Of a stretch of 41,010 nucleotides of DNA, positions 30,032 through 39,254 are shown piece by piece. The stretch covers positions 1 to 41,010 of the forward strand of contig CAMJJD010000015.1 in assembly GCA_946406015.1 (NCBI GenBank), given 5' to 3'. The DNA is from an uncultured Bacteroidales bacterium. Its GTDB lineage: Bacteria; Bacteroidota; Bacteroidia; Bacteroidales; P3. Under the pieces are notes generated by a model. It had not been told where the DNA came from and did not search any database. It saw only the letters and a program-made list of their open reading frames with translations. Within the stretch, counting starts at the first letter, position 1; each line of letters begins with the position of its first letter. The translations under genes were made by a program, and so were the position numbers.

Positions 30032-31828
30032 TTATTCGTCGCTGGCGTCGCTGATGAAGCGGCGGTAGGCGCTGAAGGTGTTGGCGCGGGAGAGGAAACC
30101 GAGGTAGTTCTGCTGGTCGTCGATGACGACAAGGTTATAGCGATTGCTGATGCGGAACTTCTCCACCACATCGCTGAGTGAGTCGCTGGAACGCACCAAG
30201 TCGCCCTCGGAGAGGGGATGCATCAAGTCGTCGACAACCATAGTGTCATACACTTCGGTATTGAAAATAATCTTTCGTACGTCGTCCAGCACGATGACTC
30301 CCAGAAACTTGTCATCTTCGGAGAGCACGGGGAAGAGGTTGCGGCGCGAGGTCTTGATGGCCTCGACGAGGTCGCGCAGACGGTCGCCACTACGTACAAT
30401 GACGAAATTATTTTCTATCAAACTCTTCATATCGAGCAGATGCCAAGCGGAGGCATCTTTGTCATGGGTCAACAGGTCGCCCTTGGCGGCCAGCTTGCGA
30501 GCATAGATGGAATGACGCTCGAAGGGACTTACGCAGAGATAGGTAACGGCAGACGCTGTCAGCAGAGGTACCAAAAGTCCGTAGCCGCCGGTAATCTCGG
30601 CGATGAGGAAGGTAGCCATAAAGGGAGCATGCATGACACCGGTCATCACAGCGGCCATACCCACAAGGGCGAAGTTGGCCGTGCTCTGTGGCGGCAGGCC
30701 CAGTTGGTTGCAGAGCATGGCGATGAAATAACCACTCAATCCACCCAAGACCAACGAAGGGCCGAAGGTACCACCCACACCACCGGAGCCGATAGTGGTG
30801 GCCGTGGCCACGGCCTTGAGGAGGATGAGCGAGAAGAGGATGCCCAGGGTCACCCACGCGTTGCCTGCCAACGAACGATAGGGTGCACCTGCGAAAAGGG
30901 TGTCGGGGTTGCCATGCAACAAAGCGGTGAGCGAAGAATAACCTTCACCGTAAAGTGGCGGGAACACCACCACCAGCACACCCAGCAGAAGACCTCCCAG
31001 AAGCATCCGCACCCAGGGGTTGCGGCGCCGGGAGAACCACCCCTCCACATGGTCGGTAACGCGGAGGAAATAGACTGACACGGCGGCACAGAAGACTCCC
31101 AAAACAATATAATAAGGCAACTGTGACAGAGCGAATTGTCCGTCAACAGTAAACGTAAACTGCACTCCTGTACCCATCAGGAAATAGGCCACCGTGGAGG
31201 CTGTCAAAGCTGCTATCAGAAGAGGCAAAGCCGTAGTGGCGGTAAGATCGAAAAGGAACACCTCGAGCACGAAGAGTATGCCCGCCAGAGGAGCCTTGAA
31301 AATACCGGCGATGGCGCCTGCGGCGCCACATCCCAGCAGCAGACGCACGCTCTTGGGCGATAGGCGGAACCAGCGGCCTACATTGCTGCCGATAGCCGAG
31401 CCCGTGGAAGCGATGGGAGCCTCGAGACCCACACTGCCGCCGAAGGCCACCGTAAGGGTGGATGCCACCAGCGAAGTCCACATGTTCTTGGCCGGCAATT
31501 TAGAGCGGTTGCGGCTGATGGCCAGCAACACGCTGGGCAAACCATGACCGATATCGCCACGCACCACGTACCTCACAAACAAGATGGTCAGGAAGATACC
31601 AATCAGCGGAAGGAAAAAGATGATGACTAGCTGCCAATTACCGGTTGTCACTTGCCAGTTGCCGGTTGCCAAACGGGTCACCAACGCACCGGCATAGTGC
31701 ACCAATGTCTTCAGCACCACGGCCGCCAATCCCGACAGCAGTCCCACCACGACAGCCAGCAGGAGCAACATCACCTGCTCGCTCACATGGCGCAGACGCC
31801 AACGGTGTATCGACATATAGAGGCTCAT
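30032..31828 (-). CDS. CLC chloride channel/transporter with CBS pair
   Basis: A 598-residue CLC-family protein: a membrane part (about 20-450) and two C-terminal CBS domains (about 465-595) for nucleotide sensing. The gating Glu is Glu136 in GSVGLEAP. The anion-selectivity loop reads GHGLP in place of GSGIP. GSGGVGGTFGPS is the second pore signature. At the position of the proton-coupling Glu203 of CLC-ec1 (FIIEE), this protein has LEV, that is Val190, so channel-like behaviour is possible. Heptamers encode part of a loop (TGNWQVTTGNWQL, about 55-67). A TATCTTTG promoter box lies upstream. Confidence 0.93.
   Translation of the reverse strand: MSLYMSIHRWRLRHVSEQVMLLLLAVVVGLLSGLAAVVLKTLVHYAGALVTRLATGNWQVTTGNWQLVIIFFLPLIGIFLTILFVRYVVRGDIGHGLPSVLLAISRNRSKLPAKNMWTSLVASTLTVAFGGSVGLEAPIASTGSAIGSNVGRWFRLSPKSVRLLLGCGAAGAIAGIFKAPLAGILFVLEVFLFDLTATTALPLLIAALTASTVAYFLMGTGVQFTFTVDGQFALSQLPYYIVLGVFCAAVSVYFLRVTDHVEGWFSRRRNPWVRMLLGGLLLGVLVVVFPPLYGEGYSSLTALLHGNPDTLFAGAPYRSLAGNAWVTLGILFSLILLKAVATATTIGSGGVGGTFGPSLVLGGLSGYFIAMLCNQLGLPPQSTANFALVGMAAVMTGVMHAPFMATFLIAEITGGYGLLVPLLTASAVTYLCVSPFERHSIYARKLAAKGDLLTHDKDASAWHLLDMKSLIENNFVIVRSGDRLRDLVEAIKTSRRNLFPVLSEDDKFLGVIVLDDVRKIIFNTEVYDTMVVDDLMHPLSEGDLVRSSDSLSDVVEKFRISNRYNLVVIDDQQNYLGFLSRANTFSAYRRFISDASDE
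31629..31670. repeat. Six in-frame heptamers in the CLC gene
   Basis: AGCTGCC, AATTACC, GGTTGTC, ACTTGCC, AGTTGCC, GGTTGCC: exactly 42 bases in 7-bp phase. They encode ATGNWQVTTGNWQL, a duplicated GNWQ motif between the first and second membrane segments. Confidence 0.8.
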
Positions 31829-31850
31829 CTTTTTTCAAAAAAATCGGGTG

Positions 31851-31858
31851 CAAAGATA
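31851..31858 (-). promoter_or_regulatory. -7 box of the CLC gene
   Basis: Minus-strand TATCTTTG fits TAnnTTTG, 23 bases ahead of the ATG, within the 81-base divergent gap to the OmpA gene. Confidence 0.7.
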
Positions 31859-31909
31859 CGAAAAATATTTCACTTGCGTTATTTCTCAATAAAATTTGTA
31901 AGAAAAGAT

Positions 31910-32944
31910 ATGAAGAAGACTCTTTTTATCGGCACATTAGCAGCCATCGCTATGACCTCGTGTGTCTCGCTCAGCGAACACGAAGACCTGCAAAACAAAT
32001 ACGACCAGACTTCGCGACAGTACAGCCTCACTCAGCAGGAGCTCATCGAACTCCGCGAGGAAAACGCCTCGCTGTCACGGCAAAACCAGTCGCTCAACAA
32101 CGACTATACCGACCTGGCCCTCGCCAAGAACGCCTCCGACGCCCGCGTCGACAGCCTGAACCGCCGCATCGAGCAGATGACGCAACACTATGATACCACC
32201 ATGGAGAACTACATCCAGGAGGTGGCAGGCAAGAGCCGCGACCTCACCCGCGCACAGAACCTCCTCACCGCCCGCACCAAAGAGCTGGCCGACAAGGAAC
32301 GCGAGCTGCAGGCACGTCAACAGGAGCTGCAAGAACAACAAGAGTCGTTTAATCTGCAACGCAGCGAATTCACCAACAAGGAGAAAGAGCTCCTTGCCAA
32401 GCAACGCCAGTTGGAGCAAGAGGAGGCCATCACCCGTGCCCAGCTCGAAGCCAAGGAGCGCGAGCTGGAAGCCGTACGCAACTCCGTCACCAAAGCCCTC
32501 ACCGGCTTCGCCGACAAAGGCTTGAAAATTGAGACCAAGGACGGCAAAGTCTATGTCTCGATGGAGAACAAACTCCTCTTCCCCTCAGCCAGCTGGACCG
32601 TCAGTAAAGAAGGCGTCAACGCCATCAAAGAGTTGGCCAAGGTGCTTGAGAAAGACTCCTCACTCAATATTATGGTTGAAGGCCATACCGACAACGACGC
32701 CTACCGCGGCTCGACTGCCGTCAAGGACAACTGGGACCTCAGCGTGATGCGCGCCACCGCCATCGTCAAACTGCTCATCCAGAACGGGCCCGCCATCAAC
32801 CCCGCCCGCATCGAAGCCTGCGGCCATGGCGAATTCGCCCCCAAGGTGCCCAACACCAGCGCCGAAAACAAGGCCATCAACCGACGCACTGAGATTATCC
32901 TCACACCCAACCTCGACAAACTGCTGCAGGAAGTGGGCAACTAA
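31910..32944 (+). CDS. OmpA-family lipoprotein with long coiled coil
   Basis: A 344-residue predicted lipoprotein (lipobox AMTSC, Cys18). Residues about 22-192 are an almost continuous coiled coil rich in Glu, Gln and Lys, as a spacer across the periplasm. Residues 205-335 form an OmpA-type peptidoglycan-binding domain: VEGHTDN (256-262), NWDLSVMRA (274-282) and NRRTEI (324-329), with the Asp and Arg that hold diaminopimelate. It probably links the outer membrane to peptidoglycan. The start at 31910 is fixed by the lipobox; the frame is open much further upstream but overlaps the CLC gene. A terminator follows. Confidence 0.95.
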   Translation: MKKTLFIGTLAAIAMTSCVSLSEHEDLQNKYDQTSRQYSLTQQELIELREENASLSRQNQSLNNDYTDLALAKNASDARVDSLNRRIEQMTQHYDTTMENYIQEVAGKSRDLTRAQNLLTARTKELADKERELQARQQELQEQQESFNLQRSEFTNKEKELLAKQRQLEQEEAITRAQLEAKERELEAVRNSVTKALTGFADKGLKIETKDGKVYVSMENKLLFPSASWTVSKEGVNAIKELAKVLEKDSSLNIMVEGHTDNDAYRGSTAVKDNWDLSVMRATAIVKLLIQNGPAINPARIEACGHGEFAPKVPNTSAENKAINRRTEIILTPNLDKLLQEVGN

Positions 32945-32969
32945 CCTCCTCGCAAGCACCCTCAACCCC

Positions 32970-32996
32970 AAGGCCTCCCCATCCGGAGGCCTTTTT
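32970..32996 (+). terminator. Intrinsic terminator of the OmpA gene
   Basis: A 9-bp stem AAGGCCTCC / GGAGGCCTT (32970-32978 and 32985-32993) with a 6-base loop, followed by a T-run. It lies 26 bases after the OmpA stop. Confidence 0.9.
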
Positions 32997-33033
32997 CATT
33001 AAATCTTTTTTCGCACATAATCGATAAAATGTG

Positions 33034-33041
33034 TATCTTTG
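33034..33041 (+). promoter_or_regulatory. -7 box of the M28-like operon
   Basis: TATCTTTG fits TAnnTTTG; TTTTTT about 20 bases upstream may serve as the -33 element. It is placed to drive the run of genes from 33116 to the window end. Confidence 0.75.
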
Positions 33042-33050
33042 CAAGGATTA

Positions 33051-33081
33051 ATGTGCGTACGCGCACGCGCAAATCGCACAT
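33051..33081 (+). promoter_or_regulatory. Inverted repeat in the leader of the M28-like gene
   Basis: ATGTGCG (33051-33057) and CGCACAT (33075-33081) are exact inverses around GCGCACGCGC-like bases. It begins about 10 bases after the -7 box, so it would lie at the start of the transcript or be an operator. Function unknown. Confidence 0.45.
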
Positions 33082-33115
33082 ACTAAAGTAGATGAAAATA
33101 ACAAACAATATAAAA

Positions 33116-34627
33116 ATGAAGAAAAACACAGTCAGAAGCGTCGTATTCCGTCTTTGTATGGCGGCGCTGTTGGCCATGGCCCCTGCGGTCCATGCCCAGC
33201 AGCTTGAACCGCTGCCGGTGCCTGCCGTAAGCACCGATACACTGATGAAGCACATCGTCGAACTCGCATCGGACTCCTACCAGGGGCGCCTGTCAGGCAC
33301 TCGTGGGCACGAGCGCGCCATGGCCTACGTGGAGCGCGTGCTGGAAGGCTACGGCATGAAAGTTGAGGAGCAGCAGTTTCCCATCGAGTGCAACGAGATT
33401 GAGAACTGCAAGTTCAACATCTACACCCCCGGCAGCAAGGAGCGCCGCTACTTCACGCTGGGCAACGAGTTCTGCTGCGCCGGCATGACGGGGCGCGGCT
33501 ACGTGGACGCACAGATGGTCTTCGTGGGCTACGGTGTGGACAATAACATCTTCGACGAGTACAAGGGTGTCGACGTGCAGGGCAAGATTGCCGTCGTGCT
33601 GACCGGCACGCCGGAATGGCTACCCGGAAGCGTGGCCGAGAATTACACGCAGCTGCGCGACAAGGCCCGCACCGCCGAGCGCCACGGCGCCATCGGCCTG
33701 CTGGCCATCAACGTAAGCCCCAGCTGCCTCAGCTACGAGCCCCAGTGTCGCATTTATTGTGGTGAGTTGCCCCACATGGCCACCTTCCCCATCCTGCAGC
33801 TGACCATGGACTGCGGTCGCGAGCTGCTCTCCACCGAGTCTGCCGACCTCGATGCCGCCATGCAGGCCATCGCTTCACAGCGCACCTGCTCGTTTGCTCT
33901 GCTGAAGAAGGCCGAGATTGACGTCAACGCCATCTATCGCTCACGAGCCCGCACCGCCAATGTGCTGGCTCGCCTTGAAGGCAGCGACCGCACATTGCGC
34001 CGCGAGGTGATTGTCGTGGGCGCTTCGCTAGACGGCCCCGGTCTGCAGGGCGAGACCACTCTCTTCCCCGGCGCCGACATCAACGCCTCGGGTGTGGCGG
34101 CGGTGCTCGAGGTGGCCCGCATCCTCAGCCAGAGCGGCTACAGTCCCAAGCGCAGCGTGCTCTTCGTCCTCTTCAGCGGCGGCGAACAGCAATGGCTCGG
34201 CTCGCGCGAATTCATAGCGCAGTATTCCAAACTGAACAACGTGGAGGCCTTCCTCAACGTACAGAATATCGGCGGCGGCGACAGCTTGGTGGTGCTGGGC
34301 GACAACCGCTACCCCACCCTCTGGGAGATATGCCACTCGCACGACACGGCCGTCTTCCGCCATTACATGGCTGTCAACGCTGAAAAGACCAATCCGCGTG
34401 GCGACGCCCGCGCCTTCGACAACCACCGCATCCCCTCGCTGGTGGTAACCACCCTCAACGGGCTGCAGCACAACCACGTGAGTTCCGACATCTGGGAGAA
34501 TATCGACCGCAGCATACTCACCAAAGCCTCGCAACTGCTCCTCGAGACCGCCGCCGAGCTGGCCGACGGCCGCTACCAGGGCCGCAGTCCCAAGAGCAAA
34601 GGCAACCGTTACTACCACAATTACTAA
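33116..34627 (+). CDS. M28-family peptidase homologue with degenerate active site
   Basis: A 503-residue exported protein with M28 aminopeptidase architecture: signal peptide (about 1-27), a PA-like region (about 120-230) and the catalytic fold (about 295-490). The metal and catalytic residues are largely changed against the GAHxD / GADDNASG / GAEE / NxDM pattern: Ser304 for His, Ile322 for the bridging Asp (GADINASG), Gly356 for the general base with Glu357 kept, and Gln383 for Asp. One of His452/His454 may be the last ligand. It is probably not a peptidase but could bind a ligand. The start 33116 has a typical A-rich leader; 33092 is an alternative. Confidence 0.85.
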   Translation: MKKNTVRSVVFRLCMAALLAMAPAVHAQQLEPLPVPAVSTDTLMKHIVELASDSYQGRLSGTRGHERAMAYVERVLEGYGMKVEEQQFPIECNEIENCKFNIYTPGSKERRYFTLGNEFCCAGMTGRGYVDAQMVFVGYGVDNNIFDEYKGVDVQGKIAVVLTGTPEWLPGSVAENYTQLRDKARTAERHGAIGLLAINVSPSCLSYEPQCRIYCGELPHMATFPILQLTMDCGRELLSTESADLDAAMQAIASQRTCSFALLKKAEIDVNAIYRSRARTANVLARLEGSDRTLRREVIVVGASLDGPGLQGETTLFPGADINASGVAAVLEVARILSQSGYSPKRSVLFVLFSGGEQQWLGSREFIAQYSKLNNVEAFLNVQNIGGGDSLVVLGDNRYPTLWEICHSHDTAVFRHYMAVNAEKTNPRGDARAFDNHRIPSLVVTTLNGLQHNHVSSDIWENIDRSILTKASQLLLETAAELADGRYQGRSPKSKGNRYYHNY

Positions 34628-34636
34628 TCGACAACC

Positions 34637-37114
34637 ATGTGGTCACTATATAAAAAAGAACTCTCCAACTTCTTCTCGTCGCTCATCGGCTATCTGACGA
34701 TAGCGGTATTCCTGGTGCTCACCGGATTGATGCTGTGGGTGCTGAAAAGCGACTTCAACATCCTCGACTACGGCTATGCCGGCATGGACGGCCTCTTCCT
34801 CATCGGCCCGTTCCTCTACCTCTTCCTCATCCCCGCCATCACCATGCGCTCGTTGGCCGAAGAGAAACGTACCGGCACCATCGAGATGCTCATGACTCGT
34901 CCGTTGAGCGACTGGACCATCGTCTTTGCCAAATTCCTGGCTTCTTGGACCCTGGTACTCATCTCGCTGCTGCCGACGCTGGTATGCTACGTCAGCGTCT
35001 ATACCCTTGGCGACCCCGTGGGCAACATCGACACGGGCAGCGTCGTCGGTTCCTACATCGGATTGCTCCTGCTGGGTGGCGCCTTCGTGGCCATTGGCCT
35101 CTTCTGCTCTTCGCTGACCAACAACCAGATTGTGTCGTTTATCCTTGCAGCCCTGCTCTGTGCCATTGCCTACCTGGGCTTCGAGAGCCTGTACAACATG
35201 GGCATCCTGGGCGACGCCGACCTCTTCGTGAAGCGCCTCGGCGTGCGGCACCACTACGAGAGCATCAGCCGCGGCGTGATTGATTCGCGCGATGTGGTCT
35301 ACTTCCTCTGCGTCATGGCGCTCTTCCTGATGGCCACCCGTCTGGTGCTGCAGAGCCGGCAGTGGGGCGGCTGGGCGAAGCGGCGCAGCCTCAAACGCAG
35401 CCATTGGCTCGAGATGGGGGCCACAGTGGCCATCATCATCGCCGTCAGCATCATCAGCAACTACCTTTTCCTACGAGCCGACCTCACCTCGGAGCGCCGC
35501 TACACCCTCAGCAAAGCCACCAAGCAGATGCTGAAGAAGATTGATGAACCGGTGCTGTTCCGCGTCTATCTGGAGGGCGAGTTCCCCGCCGACTTCAAGC
35601 GGCTGCAGAACGAAACCAAGGAGATGCTCAACCAGTTCCGCGCCTACAACCGCAACATCGAGTACGAATTCGTCAATCCCAACAACTTCGACAGCCGCGA
35701 AGAGCAACAGGTCTTCTATCAGAAACTGTCACAGAAGGGCATCCAGCCTACACAGATACAGATGGCTACACGGGGCGGCACCACGACACAGATCATCATC
35801 CCTGCCGCCGACGTCTTCTACCGCGGCAACGAAACCTCGGTGCAGCTCATACAGAACCAACGCTATGTGAGTGATGCCGACCTGCTGAACAACTCCATCC
35901 AGAACCTCGAATACGTGCTCTCAAGCGCCATCCGCGCATTGGCCCGCGGCGAGAAGCGGCAGATAGGCTTCTTGCAAGGCCACGGCGAGATGAACGGACC
36001 CGTGCTCTACGACATACAGCGTGCGCTGCAGGAATACTACAGCCTCGACTACGTCACCATCGACGGACAGATACAAGCCCTCACGGCCCACCACCGTAGC
36101 AGCACCGACACCACGAAGTATGAGTTCTACAACCTCTACGACCTGCTTATCATTGCCAAGCCCACTCAGCCTTTCAGCGAGCAGGACCAGTACATACTTG
36201 ACCAGTACATCATGTACGGCGGAAAGGTGCTCTGGCTTGTCGACGCCCTCGACGCCGACCTCGACAGCCTGGCCAACCGGGGCCAGATGATGGCCACCCG
36301 CTATCCGCTGGGGCTCGACGAGATGTTCTTCAACTACGGCGTGCGCCTCAACCCCAACCTGCTCATGGACATACGCTGCCGGCCTATCCCCATCCAGGTG
36401 GGTCTCGTCGGCGAGAAGCCACAGTACCGCTTCTGCCCGTGGTACTACTTCCCCGAGATAGTGCCGCTGACCGACCATCCCATCGTGCGCAACCTCGACC
36501 TTATCAAGAGCGACTTCGTCGGCAGCATTGACCTCATCGACAACGACATCCGCAAGACAGTACTGCTCTCCACCTCTGAATACACCCGACTGAAGAGCGC
36601 CCCCGCCATGATTGACCTCAGCGAGGCGCAGGCCGAACCCGACCGCCGCCTCTTCACAGCCGGCAGCCTGCCGGTGGCAGTGCTCCTCGAGGGCGAGTTT
36701 CGCTCGGCTTGGCGCAACCGGCTGTCGCCCGAATTCACCTCGCAGGCCGCCATGGGCTTCCGCGAACAGAGTGAGGAGAACAAGATGATTGTCATCTCCG
36801 ACGGCGACATCATCCGCAACCGCTTCATGGCCGACGACGGAGCCGTGCTGCCGCTGGGCTACGACTATTTCACCCAGACCCAGTATGGCAACCGCGACCT
36901 CATCCTCAACGCCGTCAACTACCTCGTCGGCGACGAAGGCATGATGGCTTCGCGCTCCCGCAGCGTCCGCCTTCGCAAGCTCGACGTGATGAAAGTCCAC
37001 GAGCAGCGCACCCTCTACCAAGTCATCAACATTGTCTGCCCCTTGGTGCTGCTGGCTGCCGCCGGCGGTGTCATCGTGCTGGTCAGACGCAACAAATACA
37101 GAAAACAGAAATGA
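34637..37114 (+). CDS. gldG: GldF-GldG fusion ABC permease protein
   Basis: An 825-residue fusion. Residues 1-240 are a GldF-like ABC-2 permease with six membrane segments (IPAITMRSLAEEKRTGTIEMLMTRPLSDWTIVFAKF). After a linker, GldG-like residues from about 260 include ANY/RADLTSERRYTLSKATKQMLKKI and VYLEGEFPADFKRLQNETKEMLNQF, and the protein ends with a TM helix (about 797-817). In Flavobacteria GldF and GldG pair with the ATPase GldA for gliding or T9SS; no ATPase is in this window. The next gene overlaps its stop (ATGA) and is a DUF4340 protein that often accompanies it. Confidence 0.93.
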   Translation: MWSLYKKELSNFFSSLIGYLTIAVFLVLTGLMLWVLKSDFNILDYGYAGMDGLFLIGPFLYLFLIPAITMRSLAEEKRTGTIEMLMTRPLSDWTIVFAKFLASWTLVLISLLPTLVCYVSVYTLGDPVGNIDTGSVVGSYIGLLLLGGAFVAIGLFCSSLTNNQIVSFILAALLCAIAYLGFESLYNMGILGDADLFVKRLGVRHHYESISRGVIDSRDVVYFLCVMALFLMATRLVLQSRQWGGWAKRRSLKRSHWLEMGATVAIIIAVSIISNYLFLRADLTSERRYTLSKATKQMLKKIDEPVLFRVYLEGEFPADFKRLQNETKEMLNQFRAYNRNIEYEFVNPNNFDSREEQQVFYQKLSQKGIQPTQIQMATRGGTTTQIIIPAADVFYRGNETSVQLIQNQRYVSDADLLNNSIQNLEYVLSSAIRALARGEKRQIGFLQGHGEMNGPVLYDIQRALQEYYSLDYVTIDGQIQALTAHHRSSTDTTKYEFYNLYDLLIIAKPTQPFSEQDQYILDQYIMYGGKVLWLVDALDADLDSLANRGQMMATRYPLGLDEMFFNYGVRLNPNLLMDIRCRPIPIQVGLVGEKPQYRFCPWYYFPEIVPLTDHPIVRNLDLIKSDFVGSIDLIDNDIRKTVLLSTSEYTRLKSAPAMIDLSEAQAEPDRRLFTAGSLPVAVLLEGEFRSAWRNRLSPEFTSQAAMGFREQSEENKMIVISDGDIIRNRFMADDGAVLPLGYDYFTQTQYGNRDLILNAVNYLVGDEGMMASRSRSVRLRKLDVMKVHEQRTLYQVINIVCPLVLLAAAGGVIVLVRRNKYRKQK

Positions 37115-38184
37115 AGAAACGCAACATCATCCTTGTCGCAGCAGTGGCCGTCGTGACCATCGTGGCGCTGGTCATAGCGCTGCGGGGCTCGCGCAAGTCC
37201 ACCTTCCCCCAAGACTACCACATCGAAGACACGGCTTCCATCACCCGCATATTCATAGCCGACAAGCAGAACCAGCATGTACTACTCAGCCGCACTACCG
37301 ACAGCACCTGGCTCGTCGACAACCAGTACACAGCCAACAAACCCATGGTCGACCTGCTGCTTGAAACGCTCAACACCATGCGCATTCGCCAGCAGGTGAA
37401 CCGTGCTGCCGTGCCCACCATCAACAAAGATCTCGCCGCCCACGCCATCAAGGTCGAAGTCTACCAGCGCAAGCCCTTCATCAACTGGTTTGGCGGCCGC
37501 CTCAAACTCTTCCCGCACGAGAAACTCAGCGCCACCTATTTCGTGGGACGCGAGACACAGGACATGATGGCCTCCTACATGTACCGCAAAGGAGACAAGG
37601 CGCCCTACGTCATCCACATCCCCGGCTTCCGCGGATTTCCCACACCGCGTTTCGTCACCGACCCGCTCAAGTGGCGCAGCCACACCATCGTCGACCTCAA
37701 CGTCCGACAGATTGAGCGTGTAGAGCTGACCATTCCGGAGATGCCTGACGAGAGTTTCGCCGTGCAACGCGAGGGCGAAGGCTTCTGCCTCGAACTGCAG
37801 AACGGCCAGCGCGCCGCAGGCTTCGACACCGCCCGTGTGGCCCAGATGCTCTCCTGCTTCACCTACCTCAACTTCGATGAGTTTGCCGCCATCGTGCCTA
37901 ACAGCTTTGCCGACAGCTGCGTCAGCGGCTCCCCGCGCACCATCCTCCGCATCACCGACACCGCCGGCCAGACCCACGAAATGCGCACCTTCATCAAATA
38001 CAACAACCCGGACGACGTGCTCGCCATGCCCGACCCCGAGATGTACGAGACCTTCGACCTTGACCGCCTCTACGCCATCGTCGACAACCGCGACACCGTG
38101 CTCATCCAGTACTTCATCTTCGACAACATCCTGCAGCCCGCCAGCTACTTCCTGGGGCACGACAAACAACACATAGCCCGATGA
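37111..38184 (+). CDS. DUF4340 domain-containing protein
   Basis: A 357-residue protein with a single N-terminal membrane helix (about 5-23) and a long periplasmic part matching DUF4340, the usual neighbour of GldG-like proteins. The N-terminal half has short repeated strand patterns (FIADKQNQHVLLSRTTDSTWLVDNQYTANKP, then VEVYQRKPFINWFG). There is no catalytic motif. It overlaps the GldF-GldG stop and the surE start by four bases each, so all three are coupled. It probably assists the ABC system. Confidence 0.88.
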   Translation: MKKRNIILVAAVAVVTIVALVIALRGSRKSTFPQDYHIEDTASITRIFIADKQNQHVLLSRTTDSTWLVDNQYTANKPMVDLLLETLNTMRIRQQVNRAAVPTINKDLAAHAIKVEVYQRKPFINWFGGRLKLFPHEKLSATYFVGRETQDMMASYMYRKGDKAPYVIHIPGFRGFPTPRFVTDPLKWRSHTIVDLNVRQIERVELTIPEMPDESFAVQREGEGFCLELQNGQRAAGFDTARVAQMLSCFTYLNFDEFAAIVPNSFADSCVSGSPRTILRITDTAGQTHEMRTFIKYNNPDDVLAMPDPEMYETFDLDRLYAIVDNRDTVLIQYFIFDNILQPASYFLGHDKQHIAR

Positions 38185-38945
38185 AGCCCCTGATACTCAT
38201 TACCAACGACGACGGCTACGCGGCCCGTGGCATCCAAGCGCTCACCGAAGTGGCAAGGGAGTTCGGCGAGGTAGTGGTCATGGCTCCTGCCCAGAACGCC
38301 TCGGCCAAGAGTCTCAGCCTCACCACAAAGGTGCCCATACGGGTGCGTGACATACGTCAAGAGGAAGGGCTCAGCAGCTACGCCTGCGACGGCACCCCCG
38401 TCGACTGCCTCAAGCTTGCCGTCGAGCATTTCTGTCCCCGCCGTCCCGACTTGGTGCTCAGCGGCATCAACCACGGCAGCAACAGCTCCATCAACATCCT
38501 TTACAGCGGCACCATGGGCGCCGTGCTTGAAGCCACCACCCTTGGCTTCCCCGCCATCGGCTTCTCGCTGCTTCACCACAGCCCCGACGCCGACTTCGAG
38601 CCCTCGCAGCCCATCGTGCGCCACCTCGTCAGCCATGTCCTCGACCACGGCCTGCCGCCCGACGTCGCACTCAACGTCAACATCCCGCGCCTCGCCTCCG
38701 CCGACATCAAGGGCATACGCCTCTGCCGCCAGTCGAAGGCCCAGTGGCGCGACAGTTTCGAGAAGCGCATCGACCCCCTGGGACGCCCCTACTGGTGGCT
38801 CACCGGCAAGTTCGTATGCGACAACCCGACAACCGACAGCGACGAATGGGCACTCGCCCACGGCTACGTCTCCGTGGTCCCCATCCATACCGATTACACC
38901 GACTTTCCTGCCCTCGAAAGCCTGCAAAGCATACAACAATTCTGA
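38181..38945 (+). CDS. surE: 5'/3'-nucleotidase SurE
   Basis: A 254-residue cytoplasmic phosphatase that removes phosphate from nucleoside monophosphates, often in stationary-phase survival. ILITNDDGYAARGI carries the metal-binding Asp10-Asp11; the Ser in APAQNASAKS and the Asn in SGINHGSN complete the site. The start overlaps the DUF4340 stop. It is usually beside LpxB or protein-repair genes in other phyla, and lpxB follows here after one small gene. Confidence 0.96.
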   Translation: MKPLILITNDDGYAARGIQALTEVAREFGEVVVMAPAQNASAKSLSLTTKVPIRVRDIRQEEGLSSYACDGTPVDCLKLAVEHFCPRRPDLVLSGINHGSNSSINILYSGTMGAVLEATTLGFPAIGFSLLHHSPDADFEPSQPIVRHLVSHVLDHGLPPDVALNVNIPRLASADIKGIRLCRQSKAQWRDSFEKRIDPLGRPYWWLTGKFVCDNPTTDSDEWALAHGYVSVVPIHTDYTDFPALESLQSIQQF

Positions 38946-39254
38946 ATGAAACGATTCTTCACACAAGACACCATCCTGGTGGGCCTCGTGGCGGGCCTCG
39001 GAGCCGAACTGCTCTTCTGCCTGCTGCTGGCCGCCGGTCTGCTGGTGGCCGGACAATGGCCGCCCACACCCAACCAGATACGTTGGTTCGGAGGCATGTT
39101 CATCCCCCTGCTGCTCATCCTGCGGGCCTACGCCAAACCCAAACGGTACATCGCCGTCACCAAGACCCTCGCCACCATACTCTTCGTCACCTTCGTGGCC
39201 TTTATGTTCTACCTCCTCAGCAGCCACACCCTAACCCTTACCCCCCAACCGTAA
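38946..39254 (+). CDS. Small hypothetical membrane protein
   Basis: A 102-residue protein with three hydrophobic segments (about 9-36, 45-58, 70-92) and no recognisable family. It starts next to the surE stop. Its last residues (HTLTLTPQP) run into the CCGTAAA heptamers, so the natural end is uncertain. It may be an envelope component of the operon (inference). Confidence 0.65.
   Translation: MKRFFTQDTILVGLVAGLGAELLFCLLLAAGLLVAGQWPPTPNQIRWFGGMFIPLLLILRAYAKPKRYIAVTKTLATILFVTFVAFMFYLLSSHTLTLTPQP

Noticed and set aside
31652-31909. N-terminal extension of the OmpA lipoprotein
   Set aside because: It would overlap the CLC gene and place the lipobox inside the protein.
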